NCBI GenBank assembly: GCA_963837425.1
Contig: CAWINH010000012.1
Location: 106,358 to 170,357, forward strand
DNA: 64,000 nt
DNA from: CAWINH01 sp963837425
GTDB taxonomy: Bacteria > Chloroflexota > Limnocylindria > QHBO01
Reading direction: 5' to 3'
The stretch's first letter is position 1; each line of letters starts with the position of its first letter. This document shows, one piece after another, positions 1-9,187 of this stretch. A model generated the notes under the pieces. The model had not been told where the DNA came from and made no database searches. It saw only the letters and a list, made by a program, of their open reading frames with translations. The position numbers were made by a program, and so were the translations under genes.

Positions 1-20
1 GGTCTGGGGCGAGTAACGCG

Positions 21-515
21 TCAGTCGTCCGGGTGCCGGAGCGTCTCGGTCCCGCGTGACGCGGACCAGCGGAGGAGCCGTCGTCCCTCGCCGAAGCTGA
101 TGTACGCGGCCCGCCCGATCTCGACCCGAAAGAGCGGATAGGGTTCGGTCGGACGCCACCCGATGGCGTCGAAGATCGTCGCCGCATACCGCTCGCGGAG
201 GCCCGGTTCGGTAACCGGGTCCGCGGTTCCGTAGAGCTTGAAGTCGCCGCGCGTCGCTGCGCGGTCGCATTGCGGGGTCATGACCGTCAGGCGCGCATCC
301 CGCTCGAGGTCGCGCACCTTGCGGGAGGCCGGCATCATCCCCAGCAGCATTTCGCCGTCAACGAGGTACACCTCGTTCGGGCTGATCCGCGGCCAGCCAT
401 CGGAGCGCAGCGTGCCGAGCAGGCACAGGTTCTGCTCACGAAATCCCTCGATGCCCAGGGCGGCCAGTTCCGGGGCTGCCGCGGCAAACGCGCTCCACTT
501 CATCGGCCGTGCCAT
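21..515 (-). CDS. Pyridoxamine 5'-phosphate oxidase-fold (flavin-binding split-barrel) protein
   Basis: This 164-residue protein looks like a small pyridoxamine-phosphate-oxidase-type split-barrel protein of the kind that binds FMN, F420 or haem. The segment GTLRSDGWPRISPNEVYLVDG near residues 35-54 is the typical first strands of this fold, followed by ASRKVRDLERDARLTV, where the cofactor phosphate usually sits. The substrate cannot be told from sequence. The ATG lies two bases from the GTG at 517, one possible but less likely start of the divergent rel gene, so the two promoters must overlap or lie inside each other's genes. The fold is fairly sure, the function open. Confidence 0.75.
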   Translation of the reverse strand: MARPMKWSAFAAAAPELAALGIEGFREQNLCLLGTLRSDGWPRISPNEVYLVDGEMLLGMMPASRKVRDLERDARLTVMTPQCDRAATRGDFKLYGTADPVTEPGLRERYAATIFDAIGWRPTEPYPLFRVEIGRAAYISFGEGRRLLRWSASRGTETLRHPDD

Positions 516-522
516 TGTGGAC

Positions 523-528
523 TACCAT
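523..528 (+). promoter_or_regulatory. -10 box TACCAT for rel (leaderless)
   Basis: TACCAT ends six bases before the GTG at 535, with no Shine-Dalgarno site. Transcription starting about 7 bases after the box would begin at the start codon. The same hexamer precedes aspS. Confidence 0.5.
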
Positions 529-534
529 CAGATC

Positions 535-2754
535 GTGGATCTCGCCCGCCTGCGGGCGGCTCCAGCGGCTGTCGTTCAGCGCATCTCGCGCGGGCAGGCG
601 GCGGCGGAGCCGACCCTGCACACCATCGAAGACGTCATCACCGAGGCGCAACGTCATCGGCCGAGCATCAACGTCGGCCTGATCGAGCGTGCCTACGAGG
701 TCGGTGCCCAGGCCCACGAGGGGCAGTTGCGCGCCTCGGGCGAGCCGTACATCACCCACCCGGTGGAGACCGCCTATGAGCTGGCGGCACTCCAGATGGA
801 CGCGGAAACGCTCGCCGCCGCAATCCTCCACGACGTCCCCGAGGACACCGATCTGACCCTCGCCGACATCGAGAAGCGTTTCGGCCGGGACGTCTCGCGG
901 CTCGTCGACGGGGTGACCAAGCTCAGCAAGTTCGGCTCGGCGCGGACGATGGAGGAGCAGCAGGCGGAGAACATCCGAAAGATGTTCCTGGCCATGGCCG
1001 AGGACGTGCGGGTCGTGATCATCAAGCTCGCCGACCGGCTCCACAACATGCGCACGCTCCAGTACCTGCCGGGCGAGAAGCAGGTACGCATCGCGCGGCA
1101 GACGATGGAGATCTACGCCCCCCTCGCACATCGGCTCGGGATCTGGCAGTGGAAGTGGGAGCTCGAGGATCTCAGTTTCAAGTACACCGAGCCGGCAAAG
1201 TACCGGGAGCTCGTCGAACGCCTGGCGGATCGCCGTCGGGCTCGTGAGAGCTTCATCAACAAGAGCATCGGCATCCTCCGCAAGGAGCTCGCGAAGGTCG
1301 GGCTCGAGGCCGAGATCAGCGGGCGCCCAAAGCACCTCTACAGCATCCACAGCAAGATGGAGCGCAAGGGCGCCGAGTTCAGCGAGATCTACGACCTGCA
1401 CGCCATCCGACTGCTCGTCGACGAGGTCAAGGACTGCTATGCGGCGCTGGGGGTGGTGCATTCGATGTGGCGCCCGATCCCCGGCCAGTTCGACGACTAC
1501 ATCGCCATGCCCAAGGCGAACATGTACCAGTCGCTGCATACCGCAGTCATCGGGCCCGATGCAAAGCCGCTCGAGGTCCAGATCCGGACCCGCCAGATGC
1601 ACGACGTCGCCGAGGCCGGGATCGCCGCCCACTGGCGCTACAAGGAGGGGAGCCGCGGCGATCGCCGTTACGACGAGAAGCTGGCCTGGGTCCGCCAGCT
1701 CATGGAGTGGCAGCGCGAGGTCGCGGACGCCACCGAGTTCGTCGAAGGGCTCAAGCTCGAGGTCTTCCAGGACCAGGTCTTCGTGTTCACCCCGAAGGGA
1801 GACGTCAAGGACCTGCCGAACGGCGCGACTCCGCTCGACTTCGCCTACCGGATCCACACCGACGTCGGCCACCGCACGATCGGCGCCAAGGTGAACAACC
1901 GTCTCGTGCCGCTCGACTACAAGCTGCGCAACGGCGATATCGTCGAGATCATCACCACCAAGGCGGCCCACGGCCCGTCGCGCGACTGGCTGAGCATCGT
2001 TCAGACCAGCGCCGCTCGCGAGAAGATCCGCCAATGGTTCAAGCGCCAGCAGCGAGACGAGAACGTCGCGCAGGGGAAGGATCTCCTCGACCGCGAGCTG
2101 CGGCGCCTCGCGCACGAGACCCTCGTGACCGTCGACTCGGCGAGGCTGACCGAGATCGCCGGCCAGGCGCACTACAAGGAGCTCGACGACTTCTTCGCCG
2201 CCATCGGCTATGGGGCGGTCAGTCCGGGAAGCGTCGTCAGCAAGCTCGAGGTCCATGACGACGCGGCGATCACGCTCCCCGAGGTGGCGCCGCCGAGCAG
2301 CGTGCCGTCGGCAACGGGGATCCGGGTCAAGGGCGTCGGTGACCTCCTCGTCCGCTTCGCGAAGTGCTGCTCGCCGATCCCCGGCGACCCGATCACCGGC
2401 TACGTGACGCGCGGCAAGGGCGTGACCGTCCACCGCGCCAACTGCTCGTCGGTCCTCTCCGAGCGGGATATCGAGCGGCTCATCGACGTCCAATGGGAGT
2501 CGGCGGCGGAGCAGACCTATCCGATCACGGTCAGGATCGAGGCGCTCGACCGCCCGGGCCTGCTGAACGACGTCACGAACGTCGTGGCCGAGCACCGGGT
2601 GAACATCGTCGCGGCCTCGATCGGCACGCACCCCGATGGCTCGGCAACCATCACGGCGACATTGAAGGTGACGAGCCTGCAGCAGCTCTCGAAGGTGCTG
2701 TCACTCATCGAGCGGGTCCGCGACGTCACGAGCGTCACCCGCGAGGCTCGCTGA
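535..2754 (+). CDS. rel: RelA/SpoT-family (p)ppGpp synthetase/hydrolase
   Basis: Makes and degrades the stringent-response alarmone (p)ppGpp. The 739 residues carry, in order, an HD hydrolase domain with HDVPEDT at about 99-105, a synthetase domain with YQSLHT, a TGS domain from about 409, a region with the CC pair at about 611, and an ACT domain from about 663. This is the full long-Rel layout. The intact HD box predicts hydrolase activity, yet the synthetase motif usually RFKD in bifunctional enzymes reads QFDD (residues 318-321), closer to the EXDD of RelA. I chose GTG 535 over GTG 517 because TACCAT sits six bases upstream. The 3' end overlaps the convergent peptidase gene by about 54 bases. 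Confidence 0.93.
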   Translation: MDLARLRAAPAAVVQRISRGQAAAEPTLHTIEDVITEAQRHRPSINVGLIERAYEVGAQAHEGQLRASGEPYITHPVETAYELAALQMDAETLAAAILHDVPEDTDLTLADIEKRFGRDVSRLVDGVTKLSKFGSARTMEEQQAENIRKMFLAMAEDVRVVIIKLADRLHNMRTLQYLPGEKQVRIARQTMEIYAPLAHRLGIWQWKWELEDLSFKYTEPAKYRELVERLADRRRARESFINKSIGILRKELAKVGLEAEISGRPKHLYSIHSKMERKGAEFSEIYDLHAIRLLVDEVKDCYAALGVVHSMWRPIPGQFDDYIAMPKANMYQSLHTAVIGPDAKPLEVQIRTRQMHDVAEAGIAAHWRYKEGSRGDRRYDEKLAWVRQLMEWQREVADATEFVEGLKLEVFQDQVFVFTPKGDVKDLPNGATPLDFAYRIHTDVGHRTIGAKVNNRLVPLDYKLRNGDIVEIITTKAAHGPSRDWLSIVQTSAAREKIRQWFKRQQRDENVAQGKDLLDRELRRLAHETLVTVDSARLTEIAGQAHYKELDDFFAAIGYGAVSPGSVVSKLEVHDDAAITLPEVAPPSSVPSATGIRVKGVGDLLVRFAKCCSPIPGDPITGYVTRGKGVTVHRANCSSVLSERDIERLIDVQWESAAEQTYPITVRIEALDRPGLLNDVTNVVAEHRVNIVAASIGTHPDGSATITATLKVTSLQQLSKVLSLIERVRDVTSVTREAR

Positions 2755-4732
2755 GCGGCCGCGCCGGCGCCGCCGGATCACGAACAGGGCTCCCGCTCCG
2801 CCCCCGCCGAGCAGGACCAGCCCCCCTCCCGCCACGAGCGCCCGCTGCGTGCCCACATCGCGCGCGGCGCTCCAGGCATCCCGTGCGGAGGCTGCATCCC
2901 CGGTGGCGGCGGTGATATCGCCATCGGCCAGTGAGCGGCCTGCCGCCGCGAGCTTGGCGTCGGGATCGGCCCCAAGGAGGCCGATCCATTCGAGCGCGTC
3001 GGTGCCGTCGTTCGCCTTCGTGGCCTCTTCGTACGCGGTGAGAGCGGCGTCGAGGTCATCCGCGATCGTTGAGGCGCTGCCGAAGCTCCCGGCCTCGAAC
3101 GCGTCGCGCATAGAGCCCGGAAGCGTCAACCCCAGCTCTGTTCGCCCGCGCCTCGAGCGCATCCCTGCGTTCGACCAGCGCGGTCGCGGTGTTCATGAGC
3201 TCGGTCGCCGCGCCGAACGACCACGAATTCATGTCCCGCCGCAGGTCGCGCGGCAGGCTCCAGGCGCCGGCCGCGTCGAGGAGCGCGTGGTACGCGAGGC
3301 GGGCCGACGCTCGCTCGTCGAGGAGGGCCGCGTCGTCCGGCGTCACGATCCACTTCTCGAAGATGTCCCGGTAGCTCTGCGGCGTGCGCTCCTCGAGGAG
3401 GTCGAGGAGGTAGCGCCAGTCGCTGCGCCCCGCAAAGGCCTCGGTCCCGATGGCATCCGGCGGCTGATAGGCGGCGCGGCGGTCGTGCATGTCGGCCCAG
3501 ACCGCGGCGAGGCCGGCGACGCCGGCGCGGGTCCCGAGGTCGCGTGCCGCCTGCAGCGACGCGCCGTAGGCGTAGAGCTCCGCGTTTCGCTCCGCGACCC
3601 CGATATCGCCCCACTCGGTGAGCGGGAAGGCGGCCGACTGGAGGTCGGCGGTCAGCTCGAGCTGGGTGCCGTCGACCTTGAGCCTGCGCGCCGCGAGCTC
3701 GGCGTAGTAGGAGGCGAATCCCTCGAGGATCCAGCGTTCCGATGCGAGCTGATTGTTGAACCAGGCGTGCGACGCCTCGTGGAGGGTGACGCCGGAGTCC
3801 GCGTCGTAGCTGATCTCGATCTCGTCGTGAGCGGGGCCCGTGTCGAAGATGCCGGCATAGCCCCCGATCGTCCGTGGCACCGTCTCCGTCACGGTCAGCC
3901 GGCTGCTGCCGATGTACGGGAGGCCGATGAGATCGGAGAGCACCGGGAGCCCGGTCGTGATGCGGTCCGATACCCGCTGCCCCCATGCCGCGTCGTCCGC
4001 CCATGCCCGCACGGTGATCGTCACCTGTCGGTCGGCGACCTGGACCGTGGTGGGCACCTCGGTGAAGGTCCCCTCGGTGACGATGGGATTGTCGGCCACG
4101 ACGTAGGGGAAAAAGTCGATCGGATCCGGGAGGGGACCCCACGTGTACAGGTGACCCCCGTCGCCGCGAGGCGTCGCTTCGGGAAGCGGCTCTCCGGTGA
4201 CGTCGATCTGGAAGTCGCGCGGCAGCGATACAGTGACCGTGCTCCCGGGCGTCTCCGGCGTTCCCACCGCCCAGATCGGGAACGCGGCCACGTTGGCGCC
4301 GACCCGCACGTCGCCCCCGGCGGCCCCGTTTGGCAGGTCGAAGGCGAGTTGGAAGCTGCCGGTCTGCCGATAGAAGACCGACCGGTTCAGCGCAATGCGC
4401 AGGGCGACCTGGTGATCGTCCTGCTCGAGCACGGTGATCGCAGCCGGCAGGCCGGCCGCCGTCGCGTTCAGGTTCGCGGCGCCACCGGCTACCACCACGA
4501 CGACGTTCGTGTAGTAGTAGCGCTGGTCGGTGGTGTCCGCCTTGTAGGAGGTGCCCCGGCCGTCGACGGTGACGTGGATGAGTCCCTGTGCGGGGCGCGC
4601 CTCGTAGGTCGTGTCGGAGACGAGCCGGAAGTCGGGAGGTGCGGCGAGCACCGAGGGCGCGGCCGCGACACGAAGGCCGAGGAGCGCCACCGCCGCCAGC
4701 GTCGCGGCGAGCGCCGGCCTAGGGAGGCGCAT
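2701..4732 (-). CDS. M1-like secreted/membrane zinc metallopeptidase, frameshifted
   Basis: Starts with a signal peptide (MRLPRPALAATLAAVALLG), then a large extracytoplasmic region with the gluzincin motif HEASHAWF and a downstream glutamate in WILEGFASYY, as in M1-type aminopeptidases; the spacing between the two is shorter than usual. The first frame would stop at 3056, but the homologous-looking continuation (GSMRDAFEAGSFGSAS, then a helical segment, a transmembrane helix and an Arg-rich tail) is in the next frame and ends at 2701. The shift lies near the CCCC at 3130-3133, and removing one base restores one protein of about 676 residues. The gene overlaps the end of the glycosyltransferase-like gene by 14 bases, so the two are probably cotranscribed. 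Confidence 0.75.
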
Positions 4733-5951
4733 CGCCGAGCCCCGCCGGACGTGGTGAGAGGGACAGCCGCGCTGCCGGGCGGCGGCCCCACGCGACGAGC
4801 GCCGCCGCGGCGGCAAGCAGCGCGAGCCCGGTACCCCACGTCAGGGCCGGCGAAATGAGGATCGATCGCAGTGGCTCCCCGACGTCCCACGAGGTGATCT
4901 GGAGGAGGGACTGGATCAGTGACAGGGCGAAGGCCGATGAGAGGAGGAGGTAGCCCGCCAACGCCGGGAGTCCGAGCACCGCGAGCGGTGCCGCCGCCGC
5001 CATGGCCGGGAACAGGTACCGCTCGTGGACGCGCGTCGGGAGAAAGTAGAAGGCGAAGACGACACTGGTGCCCACCGCCAGCACGGTGAGCGCATCGCGG
5101 CGTCGAAGGAGCGGCAGCTGCGAGGCCACGAGCCCGCACAGGAGCAGCGCGCTCCCGACGTAGACCAGCCCGCCATCGGGGTGGTCGAAACCGGCCAGCA
5201 GGCCCCACGGGTTCGGCGCGTAGAGCGAGGTGTCCGGCTGATTGGTGGCCGCCCCGGCCACAAGATCGGCGTAGAGCCATGGGGTGAGCTGCAGTGGGAT
5301 CCCGAGCGTCAGGTAGGCGACGAGCCCTCCGAGCGCCGCCCGCCGGAGCGGGCGCCAGTCCCGTGCCGTGAGGCCGTCTCGGACGGCGAGGACGAGGACC
5401 GGGACCCCCACGAGGCCGAACTGCGGCTTCACGAGCATGGCCACCACGGCCGCGGCCCCCGCCCAGCCAAACCGCGATCGCCCCAGGAACAGCAGCGCGG
5501 CGACGAACGGGAGCGTGCCCGCGGCATCGACCTGGCCCCACATCGGTCCGGCGATGAGGACCGCGGGGTTGAACAGGTACAGGGCTGCCGCGGCAAGCGC
5601 GCGCCATGCGCCGGCGATCGACCGGATCCCAAAGAAGAGCAGCAGCCCGACGGCGGCGTCGAAGGGGATCGAGAGCCCCTTCACGACGGTGCTCAGCGCA
5701 TCTCCGTGGAAGAGCAGGCCAATCGGCCACAGCACGTAGAGCAGGGCAGGGTAGACGGAGCGGTTGATGGTGTAGAAGCCCCACGGTCCGGCCTGCTCCA
5801 GGCTTTCCGCCCAGCGTGACGTGATGAACACGTCTCCGCTGTGTCCGGGAGCTGCCACCAGGGCGATCCGAACCAGCGTGCCCGCCACCAGCAGCACGGC
5901 CAGCGCGACGATCGGATACGCGGCCCGCTGCCGCCCGCCGGAGGCCCCCAT
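4719..5951 (-). CDS. Polytopic membrane glycosyltransferase-like protein (GT87/GT39 type)
   Basis: A 410-residue protein with about ten hydrophobic segments. The first loop carries GHSGDVFITSRWAESL, the acidic first-loop signature of polyprenyl-phosphate-dependent GT-C mannosyltransferases, and PMWGQVDA follows later, typical of the GT87/DUF2029 group. It would transfer a sugar from a lipid-linked donor outside the membrane; acceptor unknown. I prefer the ATG at 5951 because a TAGGCT box lies eight bases upstream on this strand and hydrophobic sequence begins soon after. The gene is divergent from hisS with a 41-base gap and overlaps the downstream peptidase gene. Confidence 0.7.
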   Translation of the reverse strand: MGASGGRQRAAYPIVALAVLLVAGTLVRIALVAAPGHSGDVFITSRWAESLEQAGPWGFYTINRSVYPALLYVLWPIGLLFHGDALSTVVKGLSIPFDAAVGLLLFFGIRSIAGAWRALAAAALYLFNPAVLIAGPMWGQVDAAGTLPFVAALLFLGRSRFGWAGAAAVVAMLVKPQFGLVGVPVLVLAVRDGLTARDWRPLRRAALGGLVAYLTLGIPLQLTPWLYADLVAGAATNQPDTSLYAPNPWGLLAGFDHPDGGLVYVGSALLLCGLVASQLPLLRRRDALTVLAVGTSVVFAFYFLPTRVHERYLFPAMAAAAPLAVLGLPALAGYLLLSSAFALSLIQSLLQITSWDVGEPLRSILISPALTWGTGLALLAAAAALVAWGRRPAARLSLSPRPAGLGDAPP

Positions 5952-5959
5952 TGGAGGGC

Positions 5960-5965
5960 AGCCTA
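5960..5965 (-). promoter_or_regulatory. -10 box TAGGCT for the reverse glycosyltransferase-like gene
   Basis: On the reverse strand TAGGCT ends eight bases before the ATG at 5951. It lies back to back with the hisS -10 box, 14 bases away. Confidence 0.45.
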
Positions 5966-5979
5966 GCCGATCACACGGG

Positions 5980-5985
5980 TACACT
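5980..5985 (+). promoter_or_regulatory. -10 box TACACT for hisS (leaderless)
   Basis: TACACT ends seven bases before the hisS ATG at 5993, with no Shine-Dalgarno site between, so transcription is expected to start at or next to the ATG. Confidence 0.6.
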
Positions 5986-5992
5986 GCCGCCC

Positions 5993-7261
5993 ATGTCCCG
6001 GACCATCGCAGCCCCCCGTGGCACGCGCGACCTGCTGCCCGAGGATGGTCCGCGCTGGCTGCAGCTGGAGGCACTGGCGCGGGGGCTCTCCGAGCGGTAC
6101 GCCCTCGACCGGATCGAGACGCCGCTTTTCGAGCGAGTCGAGCTCTTTGATCGTGGGCTCGGCGAGAGCTCCGACGCGGTCGAGAAGGAGATGTTTCGCG
6201 TCTCGGGCCCGGCCGGCAGCGCGGAGCGGACCTCGGCGTGGGCCCTGCGGCCGGAGCCGACGGCTGGGATCATGCGTGCGTTCCTCGAGCACGGCATGCA
6301 CGCCAGGCCGTTGCCACTGCGGCTGTGGATGTTCGGACCGATGTTCCGATACGATCGCCCCCAGGCCGGGCGTTACCGGCAGTTCACGCAGTGGGACGTC
6401 GAGGTCATCGGCGATCCCGGCCCGATGGTCGACGCCGAGCTCATCGAGCTCGCCGCGCGCTTCTTCGCCGAGGTGGGCGTCCGCGACGTCGTCGTCCACC
6501 TGAACTCGATCGGCGATGCCGCCTGCCGGCCGGTGTTCCGAGCCGCGCTGATCGCCTACTTCTCCGCGCACGAGGCCAAGCTGACCGACGACTCACGACG
6601 GCGACTCAAGGTGAACCCGCTCCGGGTCCTCGACGACAAGCACCTCGACCCGGGCATTGCGTCGGAGGCGCCAAGGGCCATCGATCACCTGTGCGCGGCA
6701 TGCGCGGCGCACTTCGCCACCGTGCGCAAGCTGCTCGACGATCTCGGGGTGCGCCACGTCGTCGATCACCGGATCGTGCGCGGGCTCGATTACTACACGC
6801 GGACGACGTTCGAGCTGTACGTCGCCGGTCGGGAGGGTCAGCAGCAGGCCCTCATGGGCGGCGGGCGGTATGACGGACTGGCCGAGCTGCTCGGCGGCCG
6901 CCCGACTCCGGGCATCGGCTTCGGGCTGGGGATCGATCGCGCCGCGCTGGCCGCCGACGAACAGGCCGCTCCGTTGCCGGAGCTCATCCCGCTCCTCGTC
7001 GTGGTCGGGACCGATCAGGATGATCATGCCGCCAGGCTGCGTGTGGCCGCCGCGCTTCGTGCAGCAGGCCTGCGGGTGCGGGCCGACGGCAGCTCCCGGA
7101 AGCTCGGGAAGCAGCTCGAGAGCGCCGCGAGGCTCGGCGCGCCGTGGGCCGTCATCGTCGGCGAGGAGCTCGAGCGCGGGAACGTGATCCTCCGCGACCT
7201 GGGGCGCGGCGAGCAGGAGGAGCTGGCGCTCGGAGACGTTCGGGCTCGCCTGCCGGCCTGA
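5993..7261 (+). CDS. hisS: Histidyl-tRNA synthetase
   Basis: Class II aminoacyl-tRNA synthetase charging tRNA-His with ATP and histidine. The 422 residues begin with PRGTRDLLPED, the HisRS signature, followed by class II motif 2 (MFRYDRPQAGRYRQFTQWDVE), the HisA motif RGLDYYTRTTFE and the motif 3 segment GFGLGIDR. A C-terminal anticodon-binding domain ends at LGDVRARLPA. Length is normal. The ATG at 5993 rather than 5951 is supported by the TACACT box seven bases upstream. aspS follows after 26 bases with its own TACCAT box, the common hisS-aspS pairing. Confidence 0.97.
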   Translation: MSRTIAAPRGTRDLLPEDGPRWLQLEALARGLSERYALDRIETPLFERVELFDRGLGESSDAVEKEMFRVSGPAGSAERTSAWALRPEPTAGIMRAFLEHGMHARPLPLRLWMFGPMFRYDRPQAGRYRQFTQWDVEVIGDPGPMVDAELIELAARFFAEVGVRDVVVHLNSIGDAACRPVFRAALIAYFSAHEAKLTDDSRRRLKVNPLRVLDDKHLDPGIASEAPRAIDHLCAACAAHFATVRKLLDDLGVRHVVDHRIVRGLDYYTRTTFELYVAGREGQQQALMGGGRYDGLAELLGGRPTPGIGFGLGIDRAALAADEQAAPLPELIPLLVVVGTDQDDHAARLRVAAALRAAGLRVRADGSSRKLGKQLESAARLGAPWAVIVGEELERGNVILRDLGRGEQEELALGDVRARLPA

Positions 7262-7272
7262 CCTCGCTCGGC

Positions 7273-7278
7273 TACCAT
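7273..7278 (+). promoter_or_regulatory. -10 box TACCAT for aspS
   Basis: TACCAT lies in the short gap after hisS and ends nine bases before the aspS ATG at 7288; there is no Shine-Dalgarno site, so aspS can be transcribed separately and leaderless. Confidence 0.5.
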
Positions 7279-7287
7279 GCGCATCCC

Positions 7288-9081
7288 ATGGCCCAGGCAT
7301 TCCGCACCCATACCTGTGGCGAGCTGCGCGCCGAACACGTCGGCGAGCGGGTGATCCTGGCTGGCTGGGTCCACCGCCGGCGCGACCACGGGCAGCTGAC
7401 CTTCTTCGACCTCCGTGACCGTTACGGCATCACCCAGGCCGTCACCAGCGCCGACGACTCGCCAGAGGCGCATGCGGCGGCGGGCAGCGCCCGAAACGAG
7501 TGGGTCGTCCAGGTGGAGGGCTTCGTCCGTAATCGGCCAGAGGGCACGACGAACACCGAGCTCGGCACCGGCGAGGTGGAGGTGGCGGTCGAGGCGTTCC
7601 GGGTCCTGAACGAGGCGAAGGTTCCGCCGTTCTACATCAACGAGGAGCAGCCCGGCCTCGACGAGTCGCTGCGCCTGCGGCATCGATACCTGGACCTGCG
7701 CCGCCCGCCCCTCGCCGCGCGGATGCTGCTGCGCGCCCGCCTGGCCAGCTCGATCCGGCGCGCCCTCGAGGACGAGGGCTTCGTGGAGATCGAGACCCCG
7801 ACGCTGATCCGCTCGACGCCGGAAGGCGCGCGCGACTTCGTGGTGCCCAGCCGGCTACAGCCGGGGAGGTTCTACGCGCTGCCCCAGAGTCCCCAGGTGC
7901 TCAAGCAGCTGCTGATGGTCGCCGGCTACGACCGCTACTACCAGCTCGCCCGCGCCTACCGGGATGAGGATTTCCGCGCGGACCGCGGTCCGGAGCACAC
8001 GCAGGTCGATCTCGAGATGAGCTTCGTGTCGCAGGAGGACGTCATCACCACCGTCGAGCGGGTCGTGACCCGGGTCGCAAGGGAGGTGCTCCCCGAGCGC
8101 CCCATCCTCCGCGAGCCCTTCCCGCGGCTCACGTATCGGGAGGCCCTGGACCGATACGGATCCGACAAGCCGGACCTGCGTTTCGGGATGGAGCTCACCG
8201 AGCTGACCGACCTCCTGCGCGGCGTCGACTTCCGGGTCTTCGCCGAACCGATTGCCGCCGGAGGCGCCGTGCGCGGTCTCGTGGCGGCGGGCTGCGGCGC
8301 ATACTCGCGCCGCCAGCTCGACGAGCTGACCGAGCTCGCGATCCGCCACGGGGCAGGGGGTCTCGTCCACCTCGCCGTCGACGCCGATGGGTCGATGCGC
8401 GGCCCGGCCGCCAAGTATCTGGACGCCCCCCACCAGGCAGCGATTCTCGAGGCGACCGACGCCGCACCCGGCGACCTGGTGCTCGTCGTCGCCGACGCGG
8501 ACCGCGTCGTCGGAGCGGAAGCGCTTGGCCGTCTGCGGCTCGAGATCGGGGACCGGCTGGGCCTCCGTGACCCCGGCGTGCTCGGCTACGTGTGGGTGAC
8601 CGAGTTCCCGATGTTCACCTGGGACGCCGATCTGGGCAGGTGGGACGCGACCCACAACCCGTTCAGCGCCCCGATGCCGGAGGACGAGGAGCGCATGGAG
8701 CACGACCCGGGAGCGGTACGCGCCCAGCAGTACGATCTGGCGCTGAACGGCTGGGAGTCCGGCGGCGGCTCGATCCGGATCCATCGGCGCGACCTCCTGG
8801 AGCGAGCCTTCACCTTGATGGGCCACTCCCTCGACGGGATGCGCGACCAGTTCGGCGCCCTGCTCGACGCCCTCGAATACGGGGCGCCGCCCCACGGGGG
8901 GATCGCGATTGGTCTCGATCGGTGGGCCGCCCTGTTTGCCGGGGTCGACAACATCCGGGAGGTGATGGCCTTCCCGAAGACGCAGTCGGGAAGCGACCTC
9001 ATGCTTCGCGCGCCGTCGCCGATCAGCCAGGAACAGCTCGACGAGCTTGGACTGACGGTCAGCGACGGCAGGGCCGACTGA
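7288..9081 (+). CDS. aspS: Aspartyl-tRNA synthetase (possibly non-discriminating)
   Basis: Class II synthetase of 597 residues of the bacterial AspRS type: an N-terminal OB-fold anticodon domain (GWVHRRRDHGQLTFFDLRDR), motif 2 with RAYRDEDFRADRGPEHTQVD, the bacterial GAD insertion, and motif 3 in GIAIGLDRWAALFAG. It charges tRNA-Asp. Whether it also mischarges tRNA-Asn depends on presence of AsnRS and gatCAB elsewhere, which this window does not show. A short CCGCC/GGCGG hairpin right after the stop may help end the transcript. Confidence 0.97.
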   Translation: MAQAFRTHTCGELRAEHVGERVILAGWVHRRRDHGQLTFFDLRDRYGITQAVTSADDSPEAHAAAGSARNEWVVQVEGFVRNRPEGTTNTELGTGEVEVAVEAFRVLNEAKVPPFYINEEQPGLDESLRLRHRYLDLRRPPLAARMLLRARLASSIRRALEDEGFVEIETPTLIRSTPEGARDFVVPSRLQPGRFYALPQSPQVLKQLLMVAGYDRYYQLARAYRDEDFRADRGPEHTQVDLEMSFVSQEDVITTVERVVTRVAREVLPERPILREPFPRLTYREALDRYGSDKPDLRFGMELTELTDLLRGVDFRVFAEPIAAGGAVRGLVAAGCGAYSRRQLDELTELAIRHGAGGLVHLAVDADGSMRGPAAKYLDAPHQAAILEATDAAPGDLVLVVADADRVVGAEALGRLRLEIGDRLGLRDPGVLGYVWVTEFPMFTWDADLGRWDATHNPFSAPMPEDEERMEHDPGAVRAQQYDLALNGWESGGGSIRIHRRDLLERAFTLMGHSLDGMRDQFGALLDALEYGAPPHGGIAIGLDRWAALFAGVDNIREVMAFPKTQSGSDLMLRAPSPISQEQLDELGLTVSDGRAD

Positions 9082-9095
9082 CCGCCTCGCGGCGG
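9082..9095 (+). terminator. Short GC hairpin after aspS
   Basis: CCGCC (9082-9086), loop TCGC, GGCGG (9091-9095) directly after the aspS stop. The stem is only 5 bp and there is no T run, so terminator function is weakly supported. Confidence 0.25.
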
Positions 9096-9187
9096 GCCAA
9101 CAGCCTCTCGAATCCGGGCCGCTCGGACCTACCCGAAGCTGCCTCCGTCGGGGACGCTGTGCTCAGGTGGGTGAATAGAGGTGCGAA

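Noticed and set aside
436..2631. Long open frame on the reverse strand opposite rel
   Set aside because: It mirrors the codon pattern of rel in a G+C-rich gene, shows no domain, and rel has full family motifs.
2849..4858. Forward open frame of about 669 codons opposite the M1-like peptidase
   Set aside because: Arg/Gly/Val-rich antisense artefact; the reverse strand encodes a signal peptide and HExxH motif.
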